DNA from: Robiginitomaculum sp.
GTDB taxonomy: Bacteria; Pseudomonadota; Alphaproteobacteria; Caulobacterales; Maricaulaceae
DNA: 6,256 nucleotides
Direction of reading: 5' to 3'
Assembly: GCA_002733485.1 (NCBI GenBank)
Contig: NVVU01000008.1
Location: forward strand, 34,720-40,975
Each line of letters starts with the position of its first letter. The first letter of the stretch is position 1. Of the stretch, positions 5,477 through 6,256 are shown in pieces. The notes below the pieces were generated by a model. The model was not told the origin of the DNA. It searched no databases and saw only the letters and a program-made list of their open reading frames with translations. Made by a program: the position numbers and the translations under genes.

Positions 5477-6247
5477 ATGACGAAGTTGAAATTAATGACG
5501 CGTATCAGTGTCGCGGCTCTTGCAGTCGCAGCATTTGGTGTAGCGGCTCAAGCGCAGCTTTCATCTGCGATTAAAACAGCAGAGCGCTCAACCGCATCCG
5601 GTGCGGCCGCGCAAGCGCGTATTGATCGTATTGATGATAAGGTTGGTGAGGTTGTGCGTGAATATCGCGCCGCCTTACAGGAAAAGGAGACGGTTGCTCT
5701 TAACGTAGATCAGCAGAAAATTTTCCTGAAATCGCAAGAAAACGAAATTGACTCATTGCGTAGTCAAATTGATCGCGTTGGTGAAATTCAATCGCAATTG
5801 CTGCCGATGATGTTGCGCATGATCGGTTCGTTGGAGGCATTTATCGCCGACGATGTACCTTTCCAGCTGGAAGAACGTGAAGGGCGCATTGCCAAACTCA
5901 AAGAGTTGGCTAGCGATCCAAACCAGTCTCCTGCTGAATTGTATCGCCAGATCATGAATGCTTATCAGATTGAGCTGTCGTACGGTAATCAGACAACCTC
6001 TTATTCTGAGAATGTTCTGATCAATGGCGAGCCGCGCAAGGTTGAATTCCTTCGTGTTGGTCGTGTGATTCTGATTTATTCAGACAGCAAGCAGAAAATG
6101 CACATTTTTAACAAGTCCTCAGGTTCCTATGATGATCTGGCTGACGGCTTCAAGCTGGATGTTCAGACCGCGATACGGATTGCACTTGAGCAGAAAACCC
6201 CTGAAGTCTTCCCCGCACCGTTGCCTGGCGCAACAAAAGTGCAATAA
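5477..6247 (+). CDS. DUF3450 family secreted coiled-coil protein (TonB-system associated)
   Basis: This 256-residue protein matches my knowledge of the DUF3450 family (PF11932). Residues 1-26 form a signal peptide: basic start, hydrophobic core ISVAALAVAAFGVA, and AQA before Q27. The mature protein is thus periplasmic. Residues about 28-105 are polar and heptad-like, a probable long coiled coil. Then come the family-typical FIADDVPFQLEEREGRIAKLKEL (from about residue 113), a short helix with AYQIELSYG, and a C-terminal beta-rich part with VEFLRVGRVILIYSDS. In other genomes such genes precede ExbB/TolQ-, ExbD- and TonB-like genes, so a role in energising outer-membrane transport is inferred; no biochemical function is established that I know of. 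The stop at 6245-6247 is followed by only 9 bases, so the partners are not visible. Codon use seems somewhat less GC-biased than in the upstream genes. Confidence 0.85.
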   Translation: MTKLKLMTRISVAALAVAAFGVAAQAQLSSAIKTAERSTASGAAAQARIDRIDDKVGEVVREYRAALQEKETVALNVDQQKIFLKSQENEIDSLRSQIDRVGEIQSQLLPMMLRMIGSLEAFIADDVPFQLEEREGRIAKLKELASDPNQSPAELYRQIMNAYQIELSYGNQTTSYSENVLINGEPRKVEFLRVGRVILIYSDSKQKMHIFNKSSGSYDDLADGFKLDVQTAIRIALEQKTPEVFPAPLPGATKVQ

Positions 6248-6256
6248 GGTTAGTGA

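Overview
The window looks like ordinary chromosomal DNA of an alphaproteobacterium. The evidence is a tRNA-Gln of the type common in that class, an 83-bp double-palindrome intergenic repeat of a kind widespread there, and a DUF3450 gene with an Alphaproteobacteria/Gammaproteobacteria distribution. The genus cannot be fixed from sequence alone; a marine or free-living lineage (Maricaulales- or Kordiimonadales-like) is only a guess. No mobile element, CRISPR array or phage gene was seen.

Layout. On the minus strand, from right to left: tRNA-Pro(CGG) (3530-3607), sppA for the 67K-type signal peptide peptidase (1548-3341), and an amino-acid/polyamine (APC) permease whose 3' end runs off the left edge (1-1310). 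A palindromic repeat lies between sppA and the permease. On the plus strand, from left to right: a HI0933/YhiN-family flavoprotein (3690-4877), tRNA-Gln(TTG) (5031-5105), a gene-free stretch of about 370 bases, and a DUF3450 secreted coiled-coil protein (5477-6247). In other genomes DUF3450 genes usually head a TonB/ExbB/ExbD-type operon; here the window stops 9 bases after the gene. The divergent point is the gap 3608-3689, where the tRNA-Pro promoter faces the start of the flavoprotein gene.

Function. The protein genes do not form one pathway. They cover uptake (permease), membrane-protein turnover (SppA), a flavin oxidoreductase of uncertain substrate, and a probable outer-membrane-transport energising accessory (DUF3450), interspersed with two single tRNA genes.

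Most interesting parts. (1) The DUF3450 upstream region, 5211-5376, can fold into seven closely spaced small hairpins. Two of them share a GCGGANNAACCGC hairpin motif, several expose GGA at the loop, and one loop is complementary to an upstream segment. It is a candidate undescribed structured leader or small RNA. (2) The tRNA-Pro(CGG) gene has A at position 37, where proline tRNAs normally carry a G that is methylated to m1G. (3) The double-palindrome repeat after sppA. (4) The two tRNA genes share a TTGCAA-N17-TATnnn promoter design. None of these is proven by the sequence alone.
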